64,000 bases of DNA from Mycolicibacterium komossense. GTDB taxonomy: Bacteria > Actinomycetota > Actinomycetes > Mycobacteriales > Mycobacteriaceae. Each line of letters begins with the position of its first letter. Within the stretch, counting starts at the first letter, position 1. Positions 44,207 to 52,615 of this stretch are shown one piece after another. The notes beneath the pieces were generated by a model that was not told the DNA's origin, searched no databases, and saw nothing but the letters and a program-made list of their open reading frames with translations. The stretch lies in the NCBI RefSeq assembly GCF_025822605.1, contig NZ_JACKTY010000029.1, forward strand, positions 3,236-67,235, in the 5' to 3' direction. The translations under genes were made by a program, and so were the position numbers.

Positions 44207-45207
44207 GACCGGTTCGCCATTGCGTCACGGTATACCGCTACGTACTTGTCGACCATCGCGTCAACGCTGAACCGGTCGGCAGCGTGTCGGGCGATTTCGG
44301 CTCTGTCGAGGGTGCCGGCGGTCCGCACTGCGGCCACCGCTGAGTCGATATCGTTGACGAGACAACCGGTCACCCCGTCCTCGATGAGCTCGCTCATCGA
44401 GCCTCGTGAGTTGGCGATCACCGGCGTGCCGCAGGCCATGGCCTCCGCGACGCTGTAGCCGAACGGCTCGTCGAAGTCGATCAGGTGCAGCAGCGCGTGC
44501 GCCCCACCCAGTACTTCGGCGCGCATCGCCGCGTCGACGGCACCGAGGTAGCGCACTCGGTCACCGTCGACGTGCGGTGCCACCTCGGTCTGGAAGTAGC
44601 TTTCGTCCTGAATGATCCCGGCGATATCGAGTCGACGGCCACATCTGCGCGCGACCTCGATCGCGGCCGCGGTGCCCTTGTCAGGATGGATCCGCCCGAA
44701 AAACAGTAGATGCTCGCCGGGATCTGGATGGATCGCGAAGTCGTCGATGGCGATGCCGTGATGGATGGTCGCGGCGTAGCGCAGGTTCGGATTCCGGTCG
44801 GCGTCGCTGATCGACACATAAGTCGTGGTCTCGTCGTAGCGCTGATAGACCGGCACGATCCGAGCCGAGGAGAATCCGTGGATCGTGGTGATCACCGGGG
44901 TCGAGACCAGCCCGCTGTAGGTGAGCGGCAGGAAATCGAAGCCGTTGTGAATGACGTCGAATTCCTCCGCACGTTCGAATACCGACGCAATATGCACGCA
45001 CTCAACGACTTTCGTGTCGATGGTGGTGTCTTCGGACCAGCCGCACGGGGCGGTGGCAGCCAGCGTGGCCGCCGTGAGCGAATCCGCGGTCGCGAACAGC
45101 GTTACGTGGTGCCCTGCCGCCACCAGTCCCTCGGTGAGCAGCGACGCGAACTGTTCCCAAGGCCCGTAATGACGAGGTGGCGTTCTCCAGGCAATCGGGG
45201 CAAGCAC
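44203..45207 (-). CDS. GT4-type glycosyltransferase
   Basis: This 334-residue GT-B glycosyltransferase has TPPRHYGPWEQFASLL at the acceptor end, VITTIHGFSSARIVPVY, and the donor-domain motif LIDFDEPFGYSVAEAMACGTPVIANSRGSMSE with its EPFG acid (split LIDFDEPFGYSVAEAM + ACGTPVIANSRGSMSE). The start is odd. The GTG at 45207 gives VLAPIAW, but the in-frame sequence upstream encodes IRIAVLAPIA, the usual beginning of this family, with no ATG, GTG or TTG before the in-frame TAG. A non-canonical start or a start mutation is possible. It forms an operon with the GH13 gene. Confidence 0.87.
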   Translation of the reverse strand: MLAPIAWRTPPRHYGPWEQFASLLTEGLVAAGHHVTLFATADSLTAATLAATAPCGWSEDTTIDTKVVECVHIASVFERAEEFDVIHNGFDFLPLTYSGLVSTPVITTIHGFSSARIVPVYQRYDETTTYVSISDADRNPNLRYAATIHHGIAIDDFAIHPDPGEHLLFFGRIHPDKGTAAAIEVARRCGRRLDIAGIIQDESYFQTEVAPHVDGDRVRYLGAVDAAMRAEVLGGAHALLHLIDFDEPFGYSVAEAMACGTPVIANSRGSMSELIEDGVTGCLVNDIDSAVAAVRTAGTLDRAEIARHAADRFSVDAMVDKYVAVYRDAMANRS

Positions 45208-45372
45208 GGCGATTCGGATCGGGTCGGTCGCTGCGTCTTGATGAGGATTATCGATGCGGCCAGTCTACGTGCCAAGGCTTTTCGCAGCGTTCGACAGACT
45301 CAGGGCCGAGTCGCAGAATCGGAACGTCAAATTGCGCATCGCTGCCGACGAGCTTGATCGACACCCTTCCGG

Positions 45373-45401
45373 TTGACACCAGGGCCGACCGCTCCTAAAG
45401 T
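45373..45401 (+). promoter_or_regulatory. Housekeeping-type promoter of the LacI operon
   Basis: TTGACA (45373-45378), 17-bp spacer, TAAAGT (45396-45401). The spacing is ideal for the principal sigma factor, and the start point would fall near 45408, inside the first operator. Confidence 0.75.
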
Positions 45402-45404
45402 CAC

Positions 45405-45430
45405 GCAAACCGGTTTGCCAAACCGGTTTG
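45405..45430. promoter_or_regulatory. Two adjacent LacI-family operators
   Basis: GCAAACCGGTTTGC (45405-45418) is a perfect 14-bp palindrome with the central CG typical of LacI/PurR sites, and CAAACCGGTTTG (45419-45430) follows directly. Centres are 13 bp apart. They cover the predicted transcription start and end 18 bp before the LacI ATG, which implies strong autorepression. Confidence 0.88.
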
Positions 45431-45448
45431 CATACGAGAGTGGTTCAC

Positions 45449-46459
45449 ATGCCCGTTTCCATCGCCGACGTCGCGCAGTGCGCTGGAGTCAGTCGCACGA
45501 CGGTCTCGCATGTCCTCAGCGGAAACCGCCCGGTCAGCGAAGAAGTGGCCAACCGCGTCCGGGCGGCGATGACCGAGCTCGGCTACGTCCCGAGCCGGAC
45601 AGCCCGCAACCTGGCGCGGGGCTCCACACAGACCGTAGGACTGCTGGTGCCCGATATCAGCAACAGCTTCTTCGCCGACCTCGCCAAAGGGGTCGAAGCC
45701 GCCTGCATCGAGAACGGCTTCAACGTCCTGCTCTGCAACACCGGTTGGAACCGCGAACGCGAAGTGTTCTACCTGGAGACACTGCGCTCGCGTGCCGTCG
45801 ACGGCGTCCTCTACGCCTCCGGCGCGACCCCAGCGGCATCGACACTGGCGGAACTCCTGGCCGGGTTACCTGTCGTCGCCGTCGACGAGGCACTGCCGGG
45901 CGTCACCGTGTCCTCGGTCTCCTCCGACAACCGCCAGGGTGGCCGCGCTGCCGCCGAACACCTGCTGTCCCTTGGTCACCGCAGCGCCGCCGTGATCGGC
46001 GTCAATAGCGAATTAGCCAGCAGTGCAGAGCGGTTGGATGGATTCCAGCGGCAGTGGAAGAAGGCGACCGGCCAGCGCGCCATGGTCATCGAGGGCTCGT
46101 TCGACGAGGACAGCGGTGCCCGGGCAGCGCGTGACCTCATCCCTGCGATCCGCGCAAGGGAGGTCACAGCGATCTTCGCGACCAACGACCTCAACGCGCT
46201 GGGCGCAATGACGATCTTGCGCGAGGCAGGGATCGGCGTTCCCCACGAATGCTCGGTCATCGGCTTCGACGATTTCATCGCCGCCCGCCACGCATTTCCC
46301 CCGCTGACCACCATCCGCCAAGACGCGACGCTGATGGGTACCAAGGCGGCGCAAGCACTGCTGACCCAATTGTCCGGCGAAGGGGCCCGACGACACACCG
46401 TGTTACCCGTCGAACTCGTCGTGCGGAGCAGCACTGCCGAATCACCCTCAGCTCAATAG
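45449..46459 (+). CDS. LacI family transcriptional regulator
   Basis: This is a 336-residue repressor. The DNA-binding head reads VSIADVAQCAGVSRTTVSHVLSG, with the hinge helix SRTARNLARGSTQTVG. The periplasmic-binding-protein-like core includes GLLVPDISNSFFADLAKGVE, TAIFATNDLNALGAM and VIGFDDFIAARHAFPPLTTIRQD. ATG 45449 is preceded by GAGAG; the upstream in-frame GTG codons are less likely. It is the first gene of a six-gene operon and lies directly behind two perfect operators, which it surely binds. It is also divergent from the GT4-GH13 genes, which it may control. The inducer is unknown, probably a sugar-like metabolite. Confidence 0.94.
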   Translation: MPVSIADVAQCAGVSRTTVSHVLSGNRPVSEEVANRVRAAMTELGYVPSRTARNLARGSTQTVGLLVPDISNSFFADLAKGVEAACIENGFNVLLCNTGWNREREVFYLETLRSRAVDGVLYASGATPAASTLAELLAGLPVVAVDEALPGVTVSSVSSDNRQGGRAAAEHLLSLGHRSAAVIGVNSELASSAERLDGFQRQWKKATGQRAMVIEGSFDEDSGARAARDLIPAIRAREVTAIFATNDLNALGAMTILREAGIGVPHECSVIGFDDFIAARHAFPPLTTIRQDATLMGTKAAQALLTQLSGEGARRHTVLPVELVVRSSTAESPSAQ

Positions 46460-46490
46460 GTTCTGGCCGAAGCAGATCAAGGAGTAGATC

Positions 46491-47309
46491 ATGCGCATCC
46501 ACAACATCGTGACCGGGGAACTCGAAAGCTCACTGGCGGTGAGCCTGCTCAACGCGGGCGCACACCCCGACCTGGACCCAGAAGCGGTCAAGCCCTTCGG
46601 ATTCCGCGATGACATCGTGCGACTCAACGGAGACATCACCTCCGGGGTGATGGTCCCCGTCCCGGTGTGGCTGATCGAAGGAGCCGACAAGACGATCCTC
46701 GTGGACACCGGACTCGGCGACGTCGACGAGGTCGGCACCATGCAGAGCCGCTACGGAGTCGATTTCGTCGCCACCCGGACCTCCGATCAGGACCTGGTGG
46801 CCGGCCTCGCCCGACACGGGGTCACCCCCTCCGACATCGACATTGTGGTCTTGACGCACCTGCACTTCGACCATATCGGCAACAATCACCTTTTCCCGCG
46901 TGCCAAGTTCTACGTGCAGCGCGACGAACTCCCGCAAGGCATCGCGCCGCCGTCGTTCTGCATGTTCTATTACCCGGAGTACTCCTACAAGATCACCGAG
47001 ATTCGCGACCGCCTCGTGGTCATCGACGGTGACGTCGACATCGCCGACGGCGTCCGGCTGGTCAAGATCGGTGGCCACACCCCGGGCTGCATGGTCGTGA
47101 TGGTCGAGACCGGGTTGGGCACGGTGTGTCTGACCAGTGACGTCATGTACAACTACCGCAACCTCGAGCTCAACTGGCCGATGGGTTCCTTCTGGAACCT
47201 GCCCGAGTTGATGCGCGGCTACGACCGAATCCGGCGTGAAGCCGATCTCATTGTCCCCGAACATGACTGGCAGTTCCACCAGCTGTTCACGACCGGAACC
47301 ATCGAGTAA
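46491..47309 (+). CDS. Metallo-beta-lactamase-fold hydrolase (lactonase-like)
   Basis: This 272-residue metal hydrolase is of the AHL-lactonase-like branch. The metal motif THLHFDHIGN gives His123, His125, Asp127 and His128; further ligands are His196 (GGHTPGC), Asp217 (LTSDVMY) and His258 (PEHDWQ). AAGGAG lies six bases before the ATG. No signal peptide is present, so it acts in the cytosol. As the first enzyme gene after LacI, it may open a lactone or cyclic amide ring in the operon's substrate. Quorum quenching is a possible but unsupported alternative. Confidence 0.9.
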   Translation: MRIHNIVTGELESSLAVSLLNAGAHPDLDPEAVKPFGFRDDIVRLNGDITSGVMVPVPVWLIEGADKTILVDTGLGDVDEVGTMQSRYGVDFVATRTSDQDLVAGLARHGVTPSDIDIVVLTHLHFDHIGNNHLFPRAKFYVQRDELPQGIAPPSFCMFYYPEYSYKITEIRDRLVVIDGDVDIADGVRLVKIGGHTPGCMVVMVETGLGTVCLTSDVMYNYRNLELNWPMGSFWNLPELMRGYDRIRREADLIVPEHDWQFHQLFTTGTIE

Positions 47310-47323
47310 AGGAAAACAAAACA

Positions 47324-48064
47324 ATGCGCGTTCTGCTCCTAGGCGAATCCTGGCACGTCCACCTCATCCACCAGAAGGGCTTCGACAGCTTCACCAACAG
47401 CGAATACACCGAAGGCGGAGCCGAGTTCAAGGAGGCTGTGCGCAACCGCGGCTGGCAGGTGGACCACATTCCCGCACATCGCATCGCCGACGATATGCCG
47501 CAGACGGTCGAGGGTTTGGCCGCGTACGACTGCGTCGTCATCAGCGATGTCGGTTCCAATACCTTCCTGCTCACGCCGTCGGTGTTCAAGAATTCCCTTC
47601 CTGGGGTCAATCGGCTGCAGCTGATCGCCGACTACGTCCGCCAGGGCGGTGCCCTGCTGATGGTCGGCGGCTACCTGTCGTTCTCCGGGATCGAGGGCAA
47701 GGCTCACTACGCGCGCAGCCCCATCAGCGACCTCCTGCCGGTGGAACTGTTGGTCGGCGACGACCGCGTGGAAGCTCCCCAGGGTGTCAAACCCGTAGTG
47801 GTCAAAGAGCATCCGGCATTGCCAGCGAGCCGCGACTGGCCCGCCGTCCTCGGCTACAACGCCACCATCGCCAAGCCCGAAGCCGAGGTTCTGGTCACCG
47901 TCGACGACGCTCCGCTGGTCGCAGTCGGCACAGCCGGAGACGGTCGCGTCGCAGTGTTCACCTCGGATCTGGCGCCGCACTGGGCGCCGCCCCCGTTCCT
48001 GGCATGGGATGGCTACGGCGATCTGTGGCACCAGCTCTTCACTTGGCTCAGCGCCGGCGAATGA
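47324..48064 (+). CDS. Glutamine-amidotransferase-like protein (class I fold, no Cys nucleophile)
   Basis: This 246-residue protein has a flavodoxin-like class I GATase fold: MRVLLLGESWHVHLIHQKG, YDCVVISDVGSNTFLL, LIADYVRQGGALLMVGGYLSFSG and RVAVFTSDLAPHWAPP. The position after GGALLMVGG that normally holds a nucleophile cysteine is Tyr-Leu, so it is probably not a glutaminase. Related proteins of unknown function (putative GATase-like, PF07090-type) occur in sugar-catabolic operons. AAGGAAAA precedes the ATG. Co-transcription with MBL, NCS1 and arginase-fold genes is clear from the 14-bp gap. The function is unknown. Confidence 0.78.
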   Translation: MRVLLLGESWHVHLIHQKGFDSFTNSEYTEGGAEFKEAVRNRGWQVDHIPAHRIADDMPQTVEGLAAYDCVVISDVGSNTFLLTPSVFKNSLPGVNRLQLIADYVRQGGALLMVGGYLSFSGIEGKAHYARSPISDLLPVELLVGDDRVEAPQGVKPVVVKEHPALPASRDWPAVLGYNATIAKPEAEVLVTVDDAPLVAVGTAGDGRVAVFTSDLAPHWAPPPFLAWDGYGDLWHQLFTWLSAGE

Positions 48065-48118
48065 CCCACAGCTAGGCCCCGATCCCCCCACTCCCGACAC
48101 GAGACACCAGGACAACCG

Positions 48119-49555
48119 ATGACCAATCAGTTCCTCGAAGATCGCTCGTTCGACTACGTCCCGCCCAATGAACGCACCGGCAACCTCTGGTCCCAGACGC
48201 AGCTGTGGTTCATGATCAACGCCTCATTCCTGACGGCGTCGACAGGCGCACTGGGCGTTCTGGCGGGTCTGGGCCTGGGGTGGTCCACCTTTGCCATCAT
48301 CTCCGGAAGCATCTTCGGGACGCTCTTCCAAGCCTTCCACGGTGCCCAGGGCCCGCGGATGGGTCTGCCGCAGATGATCCAGTCGCGGGCGCAGTTCGGC
48401 ACCCGCGGGGCGGTACTGCCCCTGGTGGCGGCGACGTTGGTGCAGTTCGGTTTTGCCATCTTCTACGTTCAGACCGGCGCGTTGTCGATCAACGTAGTCA
48501 CCCCATCCATTCCGCTATGGCCATTGGGGCTACTCGTGGGCGTCGCCGCGCTGACCGTCGCCACCATCGGCTACCGGCTGGTGATGCGGGCAGAGAAGAT
48601 CGTCTCCTACCTGATGGTGGCAGCGCTGTTGGTGCTGAGCTTCTGCGCCTTCGCCTATCTGCCGATCGGCGACTACTTCTCCGACACCCACTTCGAACTC
48701 ACCGCGTTCCTGTTGCAGTTCGGCGCGTCGGCCACCTTCCAGATCGCCGTCGCACCAGTGGTTTCGGACTACACCCGGTACCTACCTGAACGTGTGTCGG
48801 GCGCCAAGGTGTCAGCGACCGTCTTCGGCGGCACCCTGGTCTCGGCGATCTGGATCGAATTTCTCGGCGCCGTCCTCGCCATCGCCTACCCGGAGGCCAG
48901 CACGGTGGCGGCCTTCGACCAACTGGCCCGCACCGCCTCCAGCGGTCTCGCCGTTGCAATCATGATCGTGTCGCTGTTCACCTGCCTGAACGCTGTCGCC
49001 GTCGCGTTCTACAGCGGATCCGTCGCATTCTTGACCGCAGTGGAAGGATTCCGCCGCTTCACCTCGACCTTCCGCGTGCGAGCGCTGTGCATCGGGTCCC
49101 TCGGATCGCTGGCGATCATCGCCAGTCTGTTCCTGCCTGACAACGCACTGAACACGTTCGGGGTGTTCCTCGCGGTCCTCACCTACTTCCTGATCCCCTG
49201 GACCGCGGTCAACCTGACCGACTACTACCTGGTGCGCCGCGGAATCCTCTCCATCTCAGATATTCTCAAAACCGACGGCGGTATCTATGGCGTCTGGGGC
49301 AAGACGGGGATGATCAGCTACGCCGCCGGATTCGTCTGCATGATCCCGTTCTTCAGCACCACGGTGTGGGTCGGGCCGGCCGCTGCCGCGATGGGTGGTG
49401 CCGATTTCTCCTTTGCGGTGGGGCTGTTGGTCTCGGCGGGCCTCTATCTGTTACTGACCCGAAACTTCGATCGCCAGGCTGAATTCGAGCTCGTCTCTCG
49501 CTCGCCGCTGAACACCATCGAAGACACTTCGGCCACTGTTGGAGTACACAAGTGA
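48119..49555 (+). CDS. NCS1 family permease
   Basis: This is a 478-residue transporter with about 12 membrane segments, a paralogue of the NCS1 gene at 32069. The hallmark FHGAQGPRMGLPQMIQSRAQ is present, as are VVSDYTRYLPERVSGAKV, SLFTCLNAVAVAFYSGSVAF and IPWTAVNLTDYYLVRRGIL. It presumably imports the ring compound that the operon degrades. The 54-bp gap upstream carries AGGACA before the ATG. The stop overlaps the next gene's GTG (GTGA). Substrates of NCS1 (nucleobases, hydantoins, allantoin) guide but do not prove the guess of a nucleobase-like or nucleoside-like compound. Confidence 0.9.
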   Translation: MTNQFLEDRSFDYVPPNERTGNLWSQTQLWFMINASFLTASTGALGVLAGLGLGWSTFAIISGSIFGTLFQAFHGAQGPRMGLPQMIQSRAQFGTRGAVLPLVAATLVQFGFAIFYVQTGALSINVVTPSIPLWPLGLLVGVAALTVATIGYRLVMRAEKIVSYLMVAALLVLSFCAFAYLPIGDYFSDTHFELTAFLLQFGASATFQIAVAPVVSDYTRYLPERVSGAKVSATVFGGTLVSAIWIEFLGAVLAIAYPEASTVAAFDQLARTASSGLAVAIMIVSLFTCLNAVAVAFYSGSVAFLTAVEGFRRFTSTFRVRALCIGSLGSLAIIASLFLPDNALNTFGVFLAVLTYFLIPWTAVNLTDYYLVRRGILSISDILKTDGGIYGVWGKTGMISYAAGFVCMIPFFSTTVWVGPAAAAMGGADFSFAVGLLVSAGLYLLLTRNFDRQAEFELVSRSPLNTIEDTSATVGVHK

Positions 49556-50427
49556 CGACCCTGCGCCTGGAATGGCCCCAGTGGCAAGGAGGCGAGCCGC
49601 AGGGCGTCGAGCACTACACCGCGGGGCTCGACCGCGACGAGAGTCGCATGGCCTACGGGATCGGCGGTCAACTGACGGCATTCCTCGCCCCGCCCCACGC
49701 CGGACCGACGTCGCGCATCCGGGTGCCCGACTACAGCGTCGACCTGCCCTTGGAGGACGGCATCGTCGGCAAGTTCGAGGTCCTGCGTCAGCATGACGAA
49801 GCCCTAGAACTGATGCGTCTAGCAGATGCCGACCGCGTCGTCACTCTCGGCGGGACCTGCGCGGTCAGCCTGACACCATTCGCGTACCTGGCGTCGCGGT
49901 ATCCCGATGACCTGGCCGTGATCTGGCTCGACAGCCACGCCGACAGCAATCTGCCCGGCGGCCCCAACTGCGGCTTCAACACCATGGTGGTCACACACCT
50001 GAGCGGACACGGCGACCCCGAGGTCCTTGATCGTCTGCCGGCGACACTGCCTGCGGAACGCATTCTGCTCGCCGGGGTGCACGGCTGGGACGACCAGGAC
50101 AGCCACACCCACGAATCCTGGGGTCTGTCTCTCGTACCACCCGCCACGACCGAGGTCTTTCACGGCGCCGTGCTGAAATGGCTGCGCGACAGCGGTGTTC
50201 GTCACGTCGCCATCCACTTCGACCTCGATGTCATCAACAGTGACGAGCATGCGTTCGGGATGGCGTGGGAGAAGGACGGCATCTCCAAGGCCACCGCGCT
50301 CGGACTGATCGACTTGGTGGCCGCCGAATTCGACCTGGTCGGGCTCACCGTGGCCGAATTCGTTCCCCGGGAAGCGGTCACGTTGCGGTCGATGTTGCAG
50401 AACCTGCCGCTACTCAGCCCCGGATGA
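49552..50427 (+). CDS. Arginase/ureohydrolase-fold protein with altered metal site
   Basis: This is a 291-residue protein of the arginase-agmatinase-deacetylase fold. Two metal motifs are intact: VIWLDSHADSN (Asp127, His129, Asp131) and HFDLDVIN (Asp224, Asp226). The first, normally GGDHS with a ligand His, reads LGGTCAVSL, so Cys103 replaces the His and Thr replaces the Asp. A one-metal or different-metal enzyme is possible. The GTG start overlaps the NCS1 stop, and its own stop overlaps the PfkB ATG (ATGA). It may hydrolyse a guanidino, formimino or ureido group, but the altered site makes the reaction uncertain. Confidence 0.85.
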   Translation: MTTLRLEWPQWQGGEPQGVEHYTAGLDRDESRMAYGIGGQLTAFLAPPHAGPTSRIRVPDYSVDLPLEDGIVGKFEVLRQHDEALELMRLADADRVVTLGGTCAVSLTPFAYLASRYPDDLAVIWLDSHADSNLPGGPNCGFNTMVVTHLSGHGDPEVLDRLPATLPAERILLAGVHGWDDQDSHTHESWGLSLVPPATTEVFHGAVLKWLRDSGVRHVAIHFDLDVINSDEHAFGMAWEKDGISKATALGLIDLVAAEFDLVGLTVAEFVPREAVTLRSMLQNLPLLSPG

Positions 50428-51299
50428 GCCCACTGGTGGCTGTGGCGGGCAGCATCAACCTCGACTACACCGTGCATGTCGAGCAGCTGCCGAGCCCAGG
50501 TCAAACGGTGCTCGGCAGCGATGCGACCCGCGGATTGGGCGGCAAAGGCGCCAATCAGGCTGCTGCCGTCGCCCAGCTGCTGGGCACCTGCCGGATGATC
50601 GGCGCTGTCGGGGACGACCCGGAGGGTGCGTGGCTGCTCGAGCGGCTCACCGGCTTCGGGGTGGACGTCGACTCCGTGACGCGCGACGACGCCCACCCGT
50701 CCGGGGTCGCGCTCATCGGGGTTAGCGCCGACGGCGAGAACAGCATCATGGTTGCACCCGGGGCGAACGGGCACGTGATGGTGTCGCAGGACTCCACCGC
50801 CGATGCAGATGCCCTGCTGCTGCAATTTGAGATTCCTCTGACGACGGCGACCCGGGCTGCCACCGAGTTCGACGGCTTCGTCGCAGTGAATCCATCTCCC
50901 GCCCAGCATATTCCGGTGGCACTGCTGGAACGGGCCGATCTCTTCGTGGTCAACGAGGGTGAATACCGCGACCTGCCGGAATTGCGCGACGCGCCCCTGG
51001 TGGTCATCACCCGCGGGTCTCGCGGCGCAGATCTCCTCCGCCACGGGCAGGTGAGGCACCACGTCGACGCGGCGCCAGTTGCACACGTGGCCAACACAGT
51101 TGGAGCCGGCGATGCCTTCTTCGCCGCGCTCGCCAGCACACTCATCCTCGACATCTCTGCCGAGTCGGCACTGCAGATCGCGTGCCTGGTCGCCGCCGAC
51201 GCCGTGGCGGCTTCTGGGGCCCAGCCGGAGCTGTCGCGGTTGGAAAGGTATCTCGCGCGAGCGAACCAGGGCGCCAACACCAGTCAGTCGGGGTGTTGA
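50424..51299 (+). CDS. PfkB/ribokinase family kinase
   Basis: This is a 291-residue sugar kinase of the ribokinase fold. It begins LVAVAGSINLDYTVHVEQLP, has the substrate motif GLGGKGANQAAAVAQLLG, and ends with the anion-hole/catalytic motif NTVGAGDAFFAALAST, whose Asp is the general base. The substrate is a sugar, nucleoside or pseudouridine-like compound, phosphorylated with ATP. The ATG overlaps the arginase-fold stop. It is the last operon gene; the convergent OYE gene ends 16 bp away. A ribokinase fits a final step that traps a freed pentose. Confidence 0.9.
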   Translation: MSPLVAVAGSINLDYTVHVEQLPSPGQTVLGSDATRGLGGKGANQAAAVAQLLGTCRMIGAVGDDPEGAWLLERLTGFGVDVDSVTRDDAHPSGVALIGVSADGENSIMVAPGANGHVMVSQDSTADADALLLQFEIPLTTATRAATEFDGFVAVNPSPAQHIPVALLERADLFVVNEGEYRDLPELRDAPLVVITRGSRGADLLRHGQVRHHVDAAPVAHVANTVGAGDAFFAALASTLILDISAESALQIACLVAADAVAASGAQPELSRLERYLARANQGANTSQSGC

Positions 51300-51315
51300 C
51301 CTGCTCAGTGCACCT

Positions 51316-52548
51316 TCACTGAGATTCCGACGGTTCGGGGCGTAGCACGCATCGGGTGCCGTCGTAAATCGTGGCCATGCACTTCGTGCAGTGCACACAC
51401 AGCCCTTCGCTGCGCGTGCCGGCGTGAAACTGGTTGATCAGCTGGGGATCGCGCAACAGAGCCCGCGCCATCGCGACGAACTCGAATCCTTCGGCCAGGG
51501 CGGTTTCGACAGTGGGCATGGTGTTCACGCCACCGAGCAGGATCAGCGGCATGGTCAGCGCCTCGCGGAACTGGCGGGCCAACGGCAAGAAGAACGCTTC
51601 TTCGAAAGGGTAGGTGCGGAACATCCGACGACCGATGAGCCGCAACCCCAGCCGGGCGATCGCGGGCTGCGAGGCGATGAACTCCGCCATCGGGACATCG
51701 CCGCGGAAGTAGTACATCGGGTTGAGCAGCGAGCTGCCACCGGTCAGCTCCAACGCATCCAGATGCCCGTCGGACTCCAGAAGGCCTGCTGTCAGCAGAC
51801 TGTCGGTCAGCCAGAAGCCGCCCCGCACCCCATCATCCATGTTGAATTTGGCGATGACAGCGACGGTGTCACCGGCTTCTCTACGCACCCGCTCGACGAC
51901 CCGGCGAGCCAGTTCGGCGCGGCGCAGCGCGTCACCGCCGAAGCTGTCGTCGCGCTTGTTCAGGTTGGGGCTGAAGAACGAGCTGACCAGATAGCCGTGC
52001 CCCAAATGTACTTCGATTGCGTCGAAACCGGCGTCGACGGCGTTTCTTGCTGCAGCACCGAAGTCACTGATGACCTCGTCGAGCTGCGCCGTGGTGGCCG
52101 CGTGTACCAATCCCATTGCCGGAGCACTGAATCGGGTCGACGGCGCCAGCGTTGGGGCTCGGTTGGACCGAGTGTTGGCGACCAGACCCGCATGTCCGAT
52201 CTGGGCGGACACCAGCGTGTCGTGGGCGTGTACCGCATCGGTCAACCGGCGCAACGCAACAGCTCTGCGAGCGTCGAGCACCACGGTGTCGCGATGCACG
52301 CGCCCCCCGGGTGAGATCGCGCAATACGCCACGGTCGTCATCGCCGCTCCCCCGCGCGCGACCTCGACGTGGAAATCGACCAGGTCGTCGGTGACCTCGC
52401 CACGTGGCATCCGGCCCTCGAAGGTGGCCGCCTTGATGAACCGATTCTTCAGCGTCAAGGGCCCGAGGCGAGCGGGCGTGAATGCCTCGGATTTGCGGGT
52501 CGCATCAATGGTGACGGGCATGGGAGTTAGTTTCGGTGCCATTGGCAT
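51316..52548 (-). CDS. NADH:flavin oxidoreductase (Old Yellow Enzyme family)
   Basis: This is a 410-residue FMN-dependent ene-reductase-like protein with a TIM barrel. Motifs are LTLKNRFIKAATFEGRMP, SAQIGHAGLVANTRSN, GFDAIEVHLGHGYLVSSFFSP and PLILLGGVNTMPTVETAL. The C-terminus has LCVHCTKCMATIYDGTRC with four Cys, a feature of this single-domain branch. Start choice is uncertain: ATG 52548, 52542 and 52521 are in frame. No clear ribosome site precedes 52548, and TATATT just upstream suggests a short or absent leader. It is divergent from a TetR gene across a palindrome. Confidence 0.87.
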   Translation of the reverse strand: MPMAPKLTPMPVTIDATRKSEAFTPARLGPLTLKNRFIKAATFEGRMPRGEVTDDLVDFHVEVARGGAAMTTVAYCAISPGGRVHRDTVVLDARRAVALRRLTDAVHAHDTLVSAQIGHAGLVANTRSNRAPTLAPSTRFSAPAMGLVHAATTAQLDEVISDFGAAARNAVDAGFDAIEVHLGHGYLVSSFFSPNLNKRDDSFGGDALRRAELARRVVERVRREAGDTVAVIAKFNMDDGVRGGFWLTDSLLTAGLLESDGHLDALELTGGSSLLNPMYYFRGDVPMAEFIASQPAIARLGLRLIGRRMFRTYPFEEAFFLPLARQFREALTMPLILLGGVNTMPTVETALAEGFEFVAMARALLRDPQLINQFHAGTRSEGLCVHCTKCMATIYDGTRCVLRPEPSESQ

Positions 52549-52581
52549 CGTAATATAACAGGGCCGGACCAGCAGGCATAG

Positions 52582-52597
52582 CCGATTTCGAAAACGG
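52582..52597. promoter_or_regulatory. Palindromic operator between OYE and TetR genes
   Basis: CCGATTTCGAAAACGG is palindromic except for one pair and lies in the 67-bp divergent gap, 19 bp before the TetR GTG. It is a probable autoregulatory TetR site that also controls the OYE gene. Confidence 0.6.
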
Positions 52598-52615
52598 AGG
52601 ATCACACTGGCTGCC

